From the NCBI GenBank assembly GCA_022508725.1, contig JAFLUR010000043.1, positions 1 to 11,721 on the forward strand: a stretch of 11,721 bases of DNA, given 5' to 3'. Within the stretch, counting starts at the first letter, position 1. Every line of letters begins with the position of its first letter. The position numbers and the translations under genes are program-made. The stretch is from Oscillospiraceae bacterium. Its GTDB lineage: Bacteria; Bacillota; Clostridia; UBA1381. A model generated the notes under the pieces. It had not been told where the DNA came from and searched no databases. It worked only from the letters and a program-made list of their open reading frames with translations. Of the stretch, positions 1 through 7,453 are shown one piece after another.

Positions 1-1
1 T

Positions 2-85
2 TTTGCACTTTGCCGGCAGAAAAATCCGCTCAAAAATCCGACGATCTCAGATACTGAACAGGCTCTGAAAGAGGCGGTTTTATGA
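2..85 (+). CDS. possible C-terminal tail of an upstream gene (partial, unidentified)
   Basis: One frame stays open from the window edge (first full codon at base 2) to a TGA at 83-85, giving about 27 residues that end in the helix-like stretch SDTEQALKEAVL. The stop overlaps an ATG at 82 as ATGA, a common arrangement for coupled genes. A MarR-type regulator often precedes ABC exporter pairs of this kind, but the fragment is too short to assign. Another frame ends in a TGA at 55-57 and could equally be the real tail. Low confidence. Confidence 0.25.
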   Translation, partial: FALCRQKNPLKNPTISDTEQALKEAVL

Positions 86-99
86 AAAGGGGTGGCTTT

Positions 100-1818
100 A
101 TGAAATATGTGGCAGCTTGTCTGAAACCGAGGATACCGTTTATTGTATTCGGATTTATCGTTAAATTCGCCGGTACGGTGATGGATTTGCTTTTGCCGAT
201 GATACTTTCATATATGATAGATAATATTGTTCCGCAAAAAAGCGTGGGACTTATAGCGGTATGGGGCTTGGTGATGATCGTATGCGCACTGCTTGCGTTC
301 GGCGCCAATGTCGCGGCAAACAGAATGGCGTCAAAAACGGCAAGGGACGCCGCGCTGAAAATACGCTCGGATCTGTTTGAAAAAATATCGTATCTTTCCT
401 GTGCCGCTCTGGACAGGTTTACCGTCCCGTCGCTCATATCCCGTGTGTCCGCGGATACATACAATATTCACAATATGATAGGAATGGTGCAGAGACTGGG
501 TGTGAGAACGCCTATTCTGCTTATGGGCGGGATCGCCGTTGCGTTTACCGTTGAGCCGGTCCTTACTCTTGTGCTCATGGCGGTAATGCCTTTTATTGGG
601 GCGGTGGTGTATTTTGTCGCGCGGCGGGGAATAAGGCTTTATGACGATATGCAGAAAACGATAGACACAATGGTGCGGTGCGTGCGGGAAAATATCGGCG
701 GAATACGCGTTATAAAGGCTTTGTCCAAAACAGAGTATGAAAAGAAAAGATTTGACGGGATAAACCGCGCGGTCGCGGAAAGCGACAAAAAAGCCGGACT
801 GAATATGTCGGTCTCGGGACCGTCGATCAATTTTCTGCTCAATTTCGGAATGATCGCCGTTATACTTATAGGGGCGTACAGAGTAAACGAGGGAATATGC
901 ACGCCGGGAAAAATAATAGCGTTTATGCTGTATTTTACGATAATGCTGAATGCGGTAATGTCAATAAACCGTATATTTACGGTGCTTTCGAAGGGAAGTG
1001 CTTCCGCGGAAAGGATAAGCCGGGTAATTGAGGAGGAAGATGACACGGAGATAATCCCGTATGATAAAAAGGAGGGATGGGATTATATATCCTTTGAAAA
1101 TGTGTCCTTTTCGTATGATAAAACAAAACCCGCGGTCGATAATATATCCTTTTCGATCAAAAAGGGCGAAAAGCTTGGGATAATAGGTACCACAGGCTCC
1201 GGAAAGACCACTCTTATAAGTCTTTTGCTCAGATTTTACGATACCGATACGGGAGTTATACGCATCGACGGCGAAAATATAAGGAGTATTCCGCTTCAAA
1301 CGCTTAGGCGCAAGTTCGCCGCGGCATTTCAGAATGATTTTCTTATGTCCGATACCATAGAAAACAATATCGATTTCGGACGCGGCATAAGAAAGGAAAA
1401 GATAAGGGAGAGTGCCGGGGCGGCACAGGCGGCGGAATTTATAACGGGTATGCCGGAGGGCTTCGAATACAAGGTCGGCATAAGGGGCGGCAAGCTTTCG
1501 GGAGGACAGAAGCAGAGATTGTTTATATCGAGAGCATTTGCGGGAGATCCGGAAATTTTGATACTCGACGATTCGTCGAGCGCGCTCGATTACAAAACGG
1601 AGGGACGGCTGAGAAAAGAAATAAGCACAAGATTTGCGGATACAACGGTAATAATCGTGGCTCAGAGAATAAGCTCGGTAAAGGACGCGGATAAAATACT
1701 TGTAACGGACAACGGAGCCGCGGTCGGATTCGGAGATCATGAGCATCTTATGAAAAATTGTCCTCAGTATGCCGCAATGGAACACTTTCAGAGAGGAGGC
1801 GCGGAAAATGAGGCTTGA
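100..1818 (+). CDS. ABC exporter half-transporter, degenerate-site subunit (TM287-like)
   Basis: This is a fused membrane and ATPase half-transporter that should pair with the next gene to export a small hydrophobic compound or drug across the cytoplasmic membrane; the substrate is unknown. About 310 N-terminal residues form the six-helix membrane domain, followed by the nucleotide-binding domain. Counting from the ATG at 82, Walker A GTTGSGKTT is at 369-377, the signature LSGGQ at 472-476 and Walker B at 494-497. The residue after the Walker B aspartate is Asp497, not the catalytic Glu, and the switch-loop His is Gln528 (VAQRIS). These changes mark the degenerate-site subunit of heterodimeric exporters such as TM287/288. 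I prefer the ATG at 100 because MKYVAACLKP resembles usual family starts and follows AGGGGTGG. The ATG at 82, behind GAGGCGG and overlapping a possible upstream stop, is a real alternative adding six residues. The 3' end overlaps the partner gene by 11 bp. Confidence 0.93.
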   Translation: MKYVAACLKPRIPFIVFGFIVKFAGTVMDLLLPMILSYMIDNIVPQKSVGLIAVWGLVMIVCALLAFGANVAANRMASKTARDAALKIRSDLFEKISYLSCAALDRFTVPSLISRVSADTYNIHNMIGMVQRLGVRTPILLMGGIAVAFTVEPVLTLVLMAVMPFIGAVVYFVARRGIRLYDDMQKTIDTMVRCVRENIGGIRVIKALSKTEYEKKRFDGINRAVAESDKKAGLNMSVSGPSINFLLNFGMIAVILIGAYRVNEGICTPGKIIAFMLYFTIMLNAVMSINRIFTVLSKGSASAERISRVIEEEDDTEIIPYDKKEGWDYISFENVSFSYDKTKPAVDNISFSIKKGEKLGIIGTTGSGKTTLISLLLRFYDTDTGVIRIDGENIRSIPLQTLRRKFAAAFQNDFLMSDTIENNIDFGRGIRKEKIRESAGAAQAAEFITGMPEGFEYKVGIRGGKLSGGQKQRLFISRAFAGDPEILILDDSSSALDYKTEGRLRKEISTRFADTTVIIVAQRISSVKDADKILVTDNGAAVGFGDHEHLMKNCPQYAAMEHFQRGGAENEA

Positions 1819-3571
1819 AAAAACCGGAAAGCCGGTGAACAGAAAGTATATTCTTTTAAGATTATGGGAATATATATATAAATTCAAAGGGTATTTTTTC
1901 GTGGGGATTTTTCTTACCGTTGCAAGCAATCTGCTTTCTCTTGCGGGTCCCGTTCTTTCGGGAAAGGCTGTCGGGGCAGCCGAGGCGGGAGCCGGACTTG
2001 TGGATTTTAAAAGGGTCGTTTTTTATTGCGCTCTTATGCTTGCGTTTTATGCCGCATCGTCACTCTTGTCATATCTGCTTTCGGTCGTGATGATAACGCT
2101 GAGCCGCAAAATAATCCTGAAAATGCGGACCGATGTGTTCGATAAGATTATGGAGCTTCCGGCGGGATATTTCGACAACTGCAAGGCGGGCGATGTAATA
2201 AGCAGAATATCGTACGATATAGATACCGTAAACGCATCGCTTTCGAATGATTTCATACAGCTCCTGACAAGCATTATAACCGTGACCGGCTCGTTTATCG
2301 CAATGGTGTATCTGTGTATGCCGCTTTTGTGCGTGTTTTTCGTAACGATACCCGCCATGGTGTTTTTTGTGAGAATGAGAACAAAAACGCTAAGACCTCT
2401 TTTTTCCGCAAGGTCACGCAAGCTCGGCGAAATGAACGGATATGCGGAGGAAATTATTTCGGGGACAAAGGTGATAAAGGCATACGGCACCGAAAAGGTA
2501 ATGATCGACAAATTTGAAAAGGTAAACGCAGAGGCGGCGGACGCATATTATGATGCGGAATATTATGCAAGCGCGGTCGGACCGTCGGTCAATTTTATAA
2601 ACAATATTTCGCTTGCTCTTATAAGCGGACTCGGGGCGGGACTTTATTTGTTCAATATGCTTTCTCTCGGAGATCTGTCCGCGTTTATAATGTATTCGAG
2701 AAAATTTTCCGGACCAATAAACGAGGCGGCGAATATCTTGAGCGACCTTCAATCGGCGATGGCAGCCGCGGAAAGAGTGTTTTCGATGACAGATGAAATT
2801 CCGGAGCCGGCGGACGCCCCGGGCGCGGCGGAGCTTGATGATGTAAAGGGAGATATCGAGCTGTCGGATCTGCATTTCGGATATGATGAAACAGAGGTTC
2901 TTCACGGGATAGACCTGAAGCTGAAAGCCGGAAGCACAGCCGCCGTTGTGGGCGCGACCGGCTCGGGTAAAACCACGCTTATAAATCTTCTTATGAGATT
3001 TTACGATCCGTGGAAAGGGGATATTTTTCTTGACGGAAGGAATATAAAAAGCGTCACAAGGAAAAGTCTCAGGAAATCATACGCGATGGTATTGCAGGAT
3101 ACATGGCTGTTTTACGGCACGATATACGACAACATAAAATACGGAAATGAGGGCGCGACGCGCAGGGAGGTCGAGGCTGCGGCAAAGAAGGTTCACATAC
3201 ACGATTATATAATGTCGCTTCCCGACGGGTATGATACCGTACTCAGCGATGACGGGGTGAATATATCGAAAGGTCAGAAGCAGCTTATCGCCATAGCGCG
3301 CGCAATGCTTTCCGATGCCCGTATGCTTATACTTGACGAGGCAACATCAAATATAGATATGCACACCGAGGCGCTTCTTGCCGAGGCTATGGAAAAGCTT
3401 ACGCGCGGAAGAACAAGCTTTATAATAGCGCACCGCCTGTCTACCGTCAGAAACGCCGATATAATACTTGTAATGGACAAAGGACGGATAACCGAACGGG
3501 GAACGCATGACGAGCTTATGGCGCGAGGAGGAGCGTATTTTGAGCTGTACAGCGCGGGAATGGCGGAGTGA
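1808..3571 (+). CDS. ABC exporter half-transporter, consensus-site subunit (TM288-like)
   Basis: Partner of the preceding gene: 587 residues with an N-terminal six-helix membrane domain and a C-terminal ATPase domain. Walker A GATGSGKTT is at 382-390, Walker B LILDEATS has catalytic Glu511, and the switch His is His542 (IAHRLSTV). The signature is ISKGQ (486-490) instead of LSGGQ. In the dimer, this altered signature would face the Asp-bearing Walker site of the first subunit to form the degenerate site. The canonical LSGGQ of the first subunit would face this subunit's intact Walker A/B and His to form the hydrolysing site. The start is the ATG at 1808, behind GAGAGGAGG (1791-1799). An in-frame ATG at 1769 lies well inside the upstream gene and has no comparable Shine-Dalgarno. 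The 11-bp overlap implies coupled translation and stoichiometric expression. Confidence 0.94.
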   Translation: MRLEKTGKPVNRKYILLRLWEYIYKFKGYFFVGIFLTVASNLLSLAGPVLSGKAVGAAEAGAGLVDFKRVVFYCALMLAFYAASSLLSYLLSVVMITLSRKIILKMRTDVFDKIMELPAGYFDNCKAGDVISRISYDIDTVNASLSNDFIQLLTSIITVTGSFIAMVYLCMPLLCVFFVTIPAMVFFVRMRTKTLRPLFSARSRKLGEMNGYAEEIISGTKVIKAYGTEKVMIDKFEKVNAEAADAYYDAEYYASAVGPSVNFINNISLALISGLGAGLYLFNMLSLGDLSAFIMYSRKFSGPINEAANILSDLQSAMAAAERVFSMTDEIPEPADAPGAAELDDVKGDIELSDLHFGYDETEVLHGIDLKLKAGSTAAVVGATGSGKTTLINLLMRFYDPWKGDIFLDGRNIKSVTRKSLRKSYAMVLQDTWLFYGTIYDNIKYGNEGATRREVEAAAKKVHIHDYIMSLPDGYDTVLSDDGVNISKGQKQLIAIARAMLSDARMLILDEATSNIDMHTEALLAEAMEKLTRGRTSFIIAHRLSTVRNADIILVMDKGRITERGTHDELMARGGAYFELYSAGMAE

Positions 3572-3606
3572 AAAAACGGTTGTTTATCGGGAAAGGATTT
3601 TGAGCT

Positions 3607-4365
3607 ATGGAAGGATATGTTCATTCAACGGAATCGTTCGGAACGGTTGACGGACCGGGAATACGTCTTGTCGTTTTTATGCAGGGCTGTCCCATGAGAT
3701 GTCTTTATTGCCACAACCCCGATACTTGGGAACCGAATATCGGCGATAAGGTATCGGTCGAAAAAATACTTGAGGATTACGAATCGTACAGACCGTTTTT
3801 AAAGGACGGCGGAATAACGGTTACCGGCGGCGAACCGCTTCTTCAGATCGATTTTGTGCTTGAGCTTTTTAAAAGGGCAAGGGAAAGGGAGATACACACC
3901 TGCATAGATACGTCCGGGATAACATACAATCCGGATAATAAGGAATACGGCGAAAAGCTTGACGAGCTTATGAAATATACAAACCTCGTTATGCTGGATA
4001 TAAAGCATATAGACCCGGAGGAGCATATAAAGCTTACCGGACAGAAAAATGACCGGATACTCGAATTCGCAAAATACCTTGACAAAAAGCATATTCCTTT
4101 GTGGATACGTCACGTTGTCGTGCCGGGGATAACAATGAATGATGAATATCTTTATAAGCTCGGCGAATTTACAGGCGGACTTTCAAATTTAAAGGCGCTT
4201 GACGTTATCCCGTATCACGATATGGGAAAAGCAAAATATAAAAATCTCGGCATACCTTATCCGCTCGGGAATACTCCGCCGGCGGACAAAGAGGACGCGC
4301 AAAAGGCAAAGGCTGTTATAATGTCGGGGATAAAGGCAAGACTGAATGAGGAAAAGAGCGAATAA
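3607..4365 (+). CDS. pflA: pyruvate formate-lyase activating enzyme (radical SAM)
   Basis: A radical SAM enzyme that uses a [4Fe-4S] cluster and S-adenosylmethionine to install the glycyl radical on pyruvate formate-lyase, the anaerobic enzyme that splits pyruvate into formate and acetyl-CoA. The cluster ligands Cys28, Cys32 and Cys35 form the CX3CX2C motif (GCPMRCLYC), and the SAM-binding GGE motif is at 74-76 (VTGGEPLL). The N-terminus (HSTESFGTVDGPGIR) and the C-terminal region containing DVIPYHDMGKAKY are typical of PflA, and 252 residues is about the usual length. There is no extra 8-iron ferredoxin insert of the kind found in several other glycyl-radical activases, which favours PflA proper. 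The start ATG is behind AAAGGA at 3592-3597. It lies 35 bp after the ABC gene with no terminator between, so cotranscription is possible. pflB, its usual neighbour, is not in the window. Confidence 0.93.
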   Translation: MEGYVHSTESFGTVDGPGIRLVVFMQGCPMRCLYCHNPDTWEPNIGDKVSVEKILEDYESYRPFLKDGGITVTGGEPLLQIDFVLELFKRAREREIHTCIDTSGITYNPDNKEYGEKLDELMKYTNLVMLDIKHIDPEEHIKLTGQKNDRILEFAKYLDKKHIPLWIRHVVVPGITMNDEYLYKLGEFTGGLSNLKALDVIPYHDMGKAKYKNLGIPYPLGNTPPADKEDAQKAKAVIMSGIKARLNEEKSE

Positions 4366-4380
4366 AATCAAAAAAATCAA

Positions 4381-4407
4381 AAAAAATATTTCTTTACAAT
4401 ATTTTTT
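4381..4407 (+). terminator. AT-only hairpin after pflA, possible weak terminator
   Basis: AAAAAATAT at 4381-4389 is perfectly complementary to ATATTTTTT at 4399-4407, separated by a 9-nt loop. The A tract before and T tract within the stem resemble a terminator, possibly working in both directions, but there are no G-C pairs, so it would be weak. It sits just after pflA and before the next promoter. No better terminator is visible in this gap. Confidence 0.3.
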
Positions 4408-4416
4408 ATAAAGGTA

Positions 4417-4445
4417 TTGTTAAAACCGGGTTTGTATGATAGAAT
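4417..4445 (+). promoter_or_regulatory. sigma-A-type promoter for the helicase-loader gene
   Basis: A -35 box TTGTTA (4417-4422) and a -10 box TAGAAT (4440-4445) are separated by exactly 17 bp in an AT-rich gap. Transcription would start near 4452, leaving a leader of about 74 nt before the ATG at 4526. The leader contains a small TTTCC/GGAAA hairpin and ends in a purine-rich Shine-Dalgarno region (GGGAGGGG). Confidence 0.55.
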
Positions 4446-4525
4446 ATAAAAAGTGCGGTAAAGTCTTTATATGAATATTTTCCGCGGGAAAGCACGGCAA
4501 GAGAGGAAACGGGAGGGGAAAAGGA

Positions 4526-5488
4526 ATGTACGATATACAGACAAAACTCCTAAATGAATATGACGATATCCGCGCGGAGGCGGAAAGTATACGCTCGCGG
4601 CATATCGGGGAGATATATTCCGAGTTCCCGCGCATAAAGGAGATAGACGCCGAGATAAATCGCGCCGGGTTTGACGCTGTGGGAAAAATTGCGAAAAATC
4701 CGGAAAAAGCCGCGGAGTACAGGAACGAAATGCGCGAAAAAATATCGCGGCTCGAAAATGAAAAAAAACAGATACTCAGCGCGGGCGGTTATGACGAGGA
4801 TTATATCAAGGTGCATTACAAATGCGAAAAATGCATGGACACGGGATATGTCGGAAACAAAAAGTGCGTATGCTTTATAAACCGTCTTATAAGGGAAAGC
4901 TATACGGCGTCGAATATTCCCGAGCTTGAAAAATACATTCTCGAAAATTTCAAGCTTGATTATTATTCTCCGGAAGAGATCATGGGAGAAAATACATCGC
5001 CGTATGAGCGAATGAAAGGAATAAAGGAAATTGCGGAGGATTTCTGCGTAAACTTTGAAAATGAAACAAAAGGACTGCTGTTTTACGGAAGCCCCGGACT
5101 CGGCAAAACCTATTTGTCAAAATGCGTTGCGAAAAAACTCGCGGATAGCGGAAAAACGGTCGCGTATATAACGGCGATAGGACTGGTGAATGTTTTCCGC
5201 GATCTTCAATTCGGCCGCGAAACGGACGGTGTGTATAAGGAGCTGTTGTATACCGCCGATCTTCTCATACTCGACGATTTGGGTGCGGAGCCGGAAACAA
5301 AAAACACACTCCCGTATATTTTCGATATTCTCGATACAAGAACAAGCAGGAACAAAAAGATGATAATAAACACAAACCACACTCTTGAGGAGCTTACAAG
5401 GCGTTATTCCGCAAGATTTTCCTCAAGACTGTTCGGGAATTTTAAGATACTTAAATTTCTCGGCGCGGATATAAGAGTAATGATGTGA
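4526..5488 (+). CDS. DnaC/DnaI-like AAA+ replicative helicase loader
   Basis: An ATPase of the DnaC/DnaI/IstB group, 320 residues, close to Bacillus DnaI in length and layout; such proteins load the replicative hexameric helicase onto DNA. The N-terminal half is helical and charged, then a four-cysteine cluster (CEKC at 100-103 and CVC with cysteines at 114 and 116) probably binds zinc, as in the DnaI N-terminal domain. The AAA+ core has Walker A GSPGLGKT (188-195), Walker B LLILDD (246-251), a sensor-like INTNHT segment and an arginine-rich stretch (RRYSARFSSRLF). IstB, the transposon accessory ATPase, is less likely because no transposase is adjacent and IstB lacks this zinc cluster. The start ATG follows GGGAGGGGAAAAGGA. 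In many Clostridia a DnaD-domain gene precedes such a loader; here pflA does, and the gene has its own promoter. Confidence 0.88.
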   Translation: MYDIQTKLLNEYDDIRAEAESIRSRHIGEIYSEFPRIKEIDAEINRAGFDAVGKIAKNPEKAAEYRNEMREKISRLENEKKQILSAGGYDEDYIKVHYKCEKCMDTGYVGNKKCVCFINRLIRESYTASNIPELEKYILENFKLDYYSPEEIMGENTSPYERMKGIKEIAEDFCVNFENETKGLLFYGSPGLGKTYLSKCVAKKLADSGKTVAYITAIGLVNVFRDLQFGRETDGVYKELLYTADLLILDDLGAEPETKNTLPYIFDILDTRTSRNKKMIINTNHTLEELTRRYSARFSSRLFGNFKILKFLGADIRVMM

Positions 5489-5519
5489 ATTTCGATATTT
5501 TTTTTAGGAGGAATTTGTT

Positions 5520-6869
5520 TTGGGCAGATTATTCGGAACGGACGGAATAAGAGGAATAGCAAATACCGAGCTGACGGCGGATCTGGCGTTCAGAACGGGA
5601 ATGGGCGGCGCGTATGTTCTTACAAAAACGGTTACGCACAGACCGAGAATTTTGATAGGAAAGGATACGAGAAAGTCGGGGGATATGCTTGAAGCGGCGC
5701 TTACGGCGGGCTTGTGCGCCATCGGAGCGAAGGTTATACCGCTCGGGATCGTGCCGACGCCGGCGGTGGCGTATCTTACGAGAAAATACAAGGCGGATGC
5801 GGGAGTGGTCATATCGGCATCGCATAATCCGTGCGAGTATAACGGAATAAAGTTTTTTAACAGCGAGGGCTATAAGCTGAGCGACGATATTGAAGATGAG
5901 ATAGAAAAGTATATTTTCGGAGAAAAGAAAATAGAGGAAATGCCGACTCACGGCAGGGTGGGTTATGTTATGAAAAACCATGACGCGCTTGAGGATTATG
6001 TAAGCTATGCGGTATCGACGGCACCGTGCAGACTCAGAGGTTTTAAGGTTGCGATCGACTGCGCAAACGGCGCAAATTATGCCGCGGCATTCAAGGCATT
6101 GTCAAAGCTGGGCGCGGATGTCGAGGCAATACACAATACGCCGGACGGTGTGAACATAAATTCAAGATGCGGTTCCACGCACATGGAAAGTCTGCAAAGC
6201 TATGTCGTTTCGATAGGAGCCGACGTGGGAATCGCGTTTGACGGCGACGCCGACAGAATGCTTGCGGTCGATGAAAAGGGAAATATAATAGACGGCGATC
6301 AGATCATGGCTGTATGCGCGAAATTTATGAAGGAGCAGGGCAGACTTGCAAAGAATACCTGCGTTGTGACCGTAATGAGCAATCTCGGCTTGTCCGTAAT
6401 GGCGGAAAAGAACGGGATAAATCTTCCGAAAACAAAGGTGGGCGACAGATATGTTCTCGAGGAGATGCTTAAAGAGGGCTATGTTATCGGCGGCGAGCAG
6501 TCGGGACATATAATTTTTCTTGAACATAATACCACCGGGGACGGACTCGTCAGCGCGATACAATTCCTTTCGGTACTTAAAATGACGGGGCAAAAGGCGT
6601 CCGAGGCGGCAGGGATAGTAAAGGTTTTGCCGCAGGTTTTGTGCAATGCGACCGTAAAAACGGAAAATAAGGATAAGTACACGGAGGATCCGGAAATATC
6701 GGGATATATACAAGAGCTTGAAAAGGAATTTGCCGGAGAGGGCAGGGTACTTATAAGACCGTCGGGAACGGAACCGCTTGTGAGAGTTATGATAGAGGGC
6801 AGCGACAAGGATTATATACAAAAACGCGCCGAGGCTCTTGCGAAAATGATAGAGGAAAGATTGGGATAA
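5520..6869 (+). CDS. glmM: phosphoglucosamine mutase
   Basis: Interconverts glucosamine-6-phosphate and glucosamine-1-phosphate in the cytoplasm, on the route to UDP-GlcNAc and peptidoglycan. The protein is 449 residues, the normal length. It starts with GRLFGTDGIRGIAN, typical of the family, and carries the phosphoserine loop SASHNP with the catalytic Ser101, the magnesium site DGDADR (241-246), the sugar-binding GGEQSGH loop and the C-terminal phosphate-binding RPSGTEPLVRVM. The SASHNP loop and GEQSGH favour GlmM over a general phosphomannomutase. The start is TTG at 5520: it lies 8 nt after a perfect AGGAGG (5506-5511) and gives the conserved N-terminus, and no in-frame ATG fits. It begins 31 bp after the helicase-loader gene, with no terminator, so it is probably cotranscribed with it. 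The cdaA-cdaR pair that often precedes glmM in Firmicutes is absent here. Confidence 0.96.
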   Translation: MGRLFGTDGIRGIANTELTADLAFRTGMGGAYVLTKTVTHRPRILIGKDTRKSGDMLEAALTAGLCAIGAKVIPLGIVPTPAVAYLTRKYKADAGVVISASHNPCEYNGIKFFNSEGYKLSDDIEDEIEKYIFGEKKIEEMPTHGRVGYVMKNHDALEDYVSYAVSTAPCRLRGFKVAIDCANGANYAAAFKALSKLGADVEAIHNTPDGVNINSRCGSTHMESLQSYVVSIGADVGIAFDGDADRMLAVDEKGNIIDGDQIMAVCAKFMKEQGRLAKNTCVVTVMSNLGLSVMAEKNGINLPKTKVGDRYVLEEMLKEGYVIGGEQSGHIIFLEHNTTGDGLVSAIQFLSVLKMTGQKASEAAGIVKVLPQVLCNATVKTENKDKYTEDPEISGYIQELEKEFAGEGRVLIRPSGTEPLVRVMIEGSDKDYIQKRAEALAKMIEERLG

Positions 6870-6873
6870 CAAT

Positions 6874-7374
6874 ATGTCGGAAATGTTTACAATAAAAAAA
6901 GCAGTCAAAGAGGACGCGGGAGAAATCGCCGCGCTTGCCGATATCATATGGCATGAGTATTTCACGCCGATAATCGGAGCGGCGCAGGTGGATTATATGC
7001 TCGCAAAATTTCAGTCGGAAGAGGCGATCGCAGACGGGATCGGATCCGGCAAATACGAATATTACAGGGCGTTTGCGGATGATGAATTTACGGGATATAT
7101 GGGTGTGCATGAGGATAAGGAATTCAAGTCGGTGCTTTTGAGCAAAATATATGTAAAAAAAGAATACCGCGGACGGGGAATTGCAAAAATGCTTTTAAAG
7201 CATGTCATGGATATATATTCCGGCGCGGAAATGTTCTGGCTTACCGTAAACCGGCACAACGACAACGCGATAGCCGCGTATGACAGGCTGGGATTTAAAA
7301 CCGAGCGCGAAAGCGTGACCGACATCGGCGGCGGATTTGTCATGGACGATTACGTCATGACCCTCAGAAGATAA
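6874..7374 (+). CDS. GNAT-family N-acetyltransferase
   Basis: A 166-residue acetyl-CoA-dependent acetyltransferase of the GNAT superfamily. The pyrophosphate-binding motif A is clear: the strand VLLSKIYVKKEYR leads into R99-G-R-G-I-A104 and the helix after it. The motif B region contains TVNRHNDNAIAAYDRLGF, where the Asn and Tyr are typical. Substrate cannot be deduced; small-molecule amines, aminoglycosides and protein N-termini are all handled by the superfamily. The start ATG is 4 bp after the glmM stop with only a weak GAGGAAAG upstream inside glmM, which suggests translational coupling. An in-frame ATG at 6883 is an alternative start. Being beside glmM is not enough to make it an amino-sugar enzyme, since it does not resemble GlmU. 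Confidence 0.85.
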   Translation: MSEMFTIKKAVKEDAGEIAALADIIWHEYFTPIIGAAQVDYMLAKFQSEEAIADGIGSGKYEYYRAFADDEFTGYMGVHEDKEFKSVLLSKIYVKKEYRGRGIAKMLLKHVMDIYSGAEMFWLTVNRHNDNAIAAYDRLGFKTERESVTDIGGGFVMDDYVMTLRR

Positions 7375-7391
7375 AAATATAAAGAATAAGC

Positions 7392-7420
7392 GAATATTGC
7401 GCCCTCCGTAAAAATATAAT
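7392..7420 (+). promoter_or_regulatory. candidate sigma-E-type sporulation promoter for spmAB
   Basis: GAATATT at 7392-7398 fits the -35 consensus of the mother-cell factor sigma-E (KMATATT). After 14 bp comes AATATAAT at 7413-7420, which matches 6 of 8 positions of its -10 consensus CATACAMT. In Bacillus subtilis spmA and spmB belong to a sigma-E operon, so the match is in the expected place. The -10 also contains TATAAT, but no vegetative -35 lies at the right distance. Transcription would start near 7425-7429. Motif recognition by eye only. Confidence 0.42.
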
Positions 7421-7446
7421 GAATTGACATTATATTTTACGGAGGG
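7402..7446 (+). promoter_or_regulatory. 19-bp inverted repeat that sequesters the spmA Shine-Dalgarno
   Basis: The left arm at 7402-7421 starts CCCTCCGTAAAA and the right arm at 7428-7446 ends TTTTACGGAGGG. They pair over 19 bp with a single extra A in the left arm and a 6-nt loop (AATTGA). The right arm contains GGAGGG (7441-7446), the ribosome binding site of spmA, 7 nt before its ATG. A transcript running in from the GNAT gene would fold this hairpin and hide the site. A transcript starting in the loop region, as the sigma-E-like promoter predicts, would lack the left arm. The stem is followed by ATCTTTT, so a terminator role is also possible, though the T tract is short and offset. Confidence 0.7.
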
Positions 7447-7453
7447 ATCTTTT

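Noticed and set aside
961..1929. Long minus-strand open frame of 322 codons
   Set aside because: It lies opposite clear ABC transporter coding sequence, its product is rich in Arg, Tyr and Ser without any domain, and it has no ribosome site. Shadow frame.
6162..6965. Minus-strand open frame of 267 codons over glmM
   Set aside because: Antisense to conserved glmM motifs, no recognisable domain, unlike codon use. Shadow frame.
7424..7452. Perfect TTGACA at 7424-7429 as a vegetative -35 box
   Set aside because: Seventeen bases on there is ATCTTT, not a -10 box, and the start would fall at or after the spmA ribosome site. Probably chance within the inverted repeat.
7424..7453. TTG start for spmA at 7424 adding ten residues
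   Set aside because: It lies in the hairpin loop and has no Shine-Dalgarno, while the ATG at 7454 has GGAGGG at good spacing and gives the usual SpmA N-terminus.
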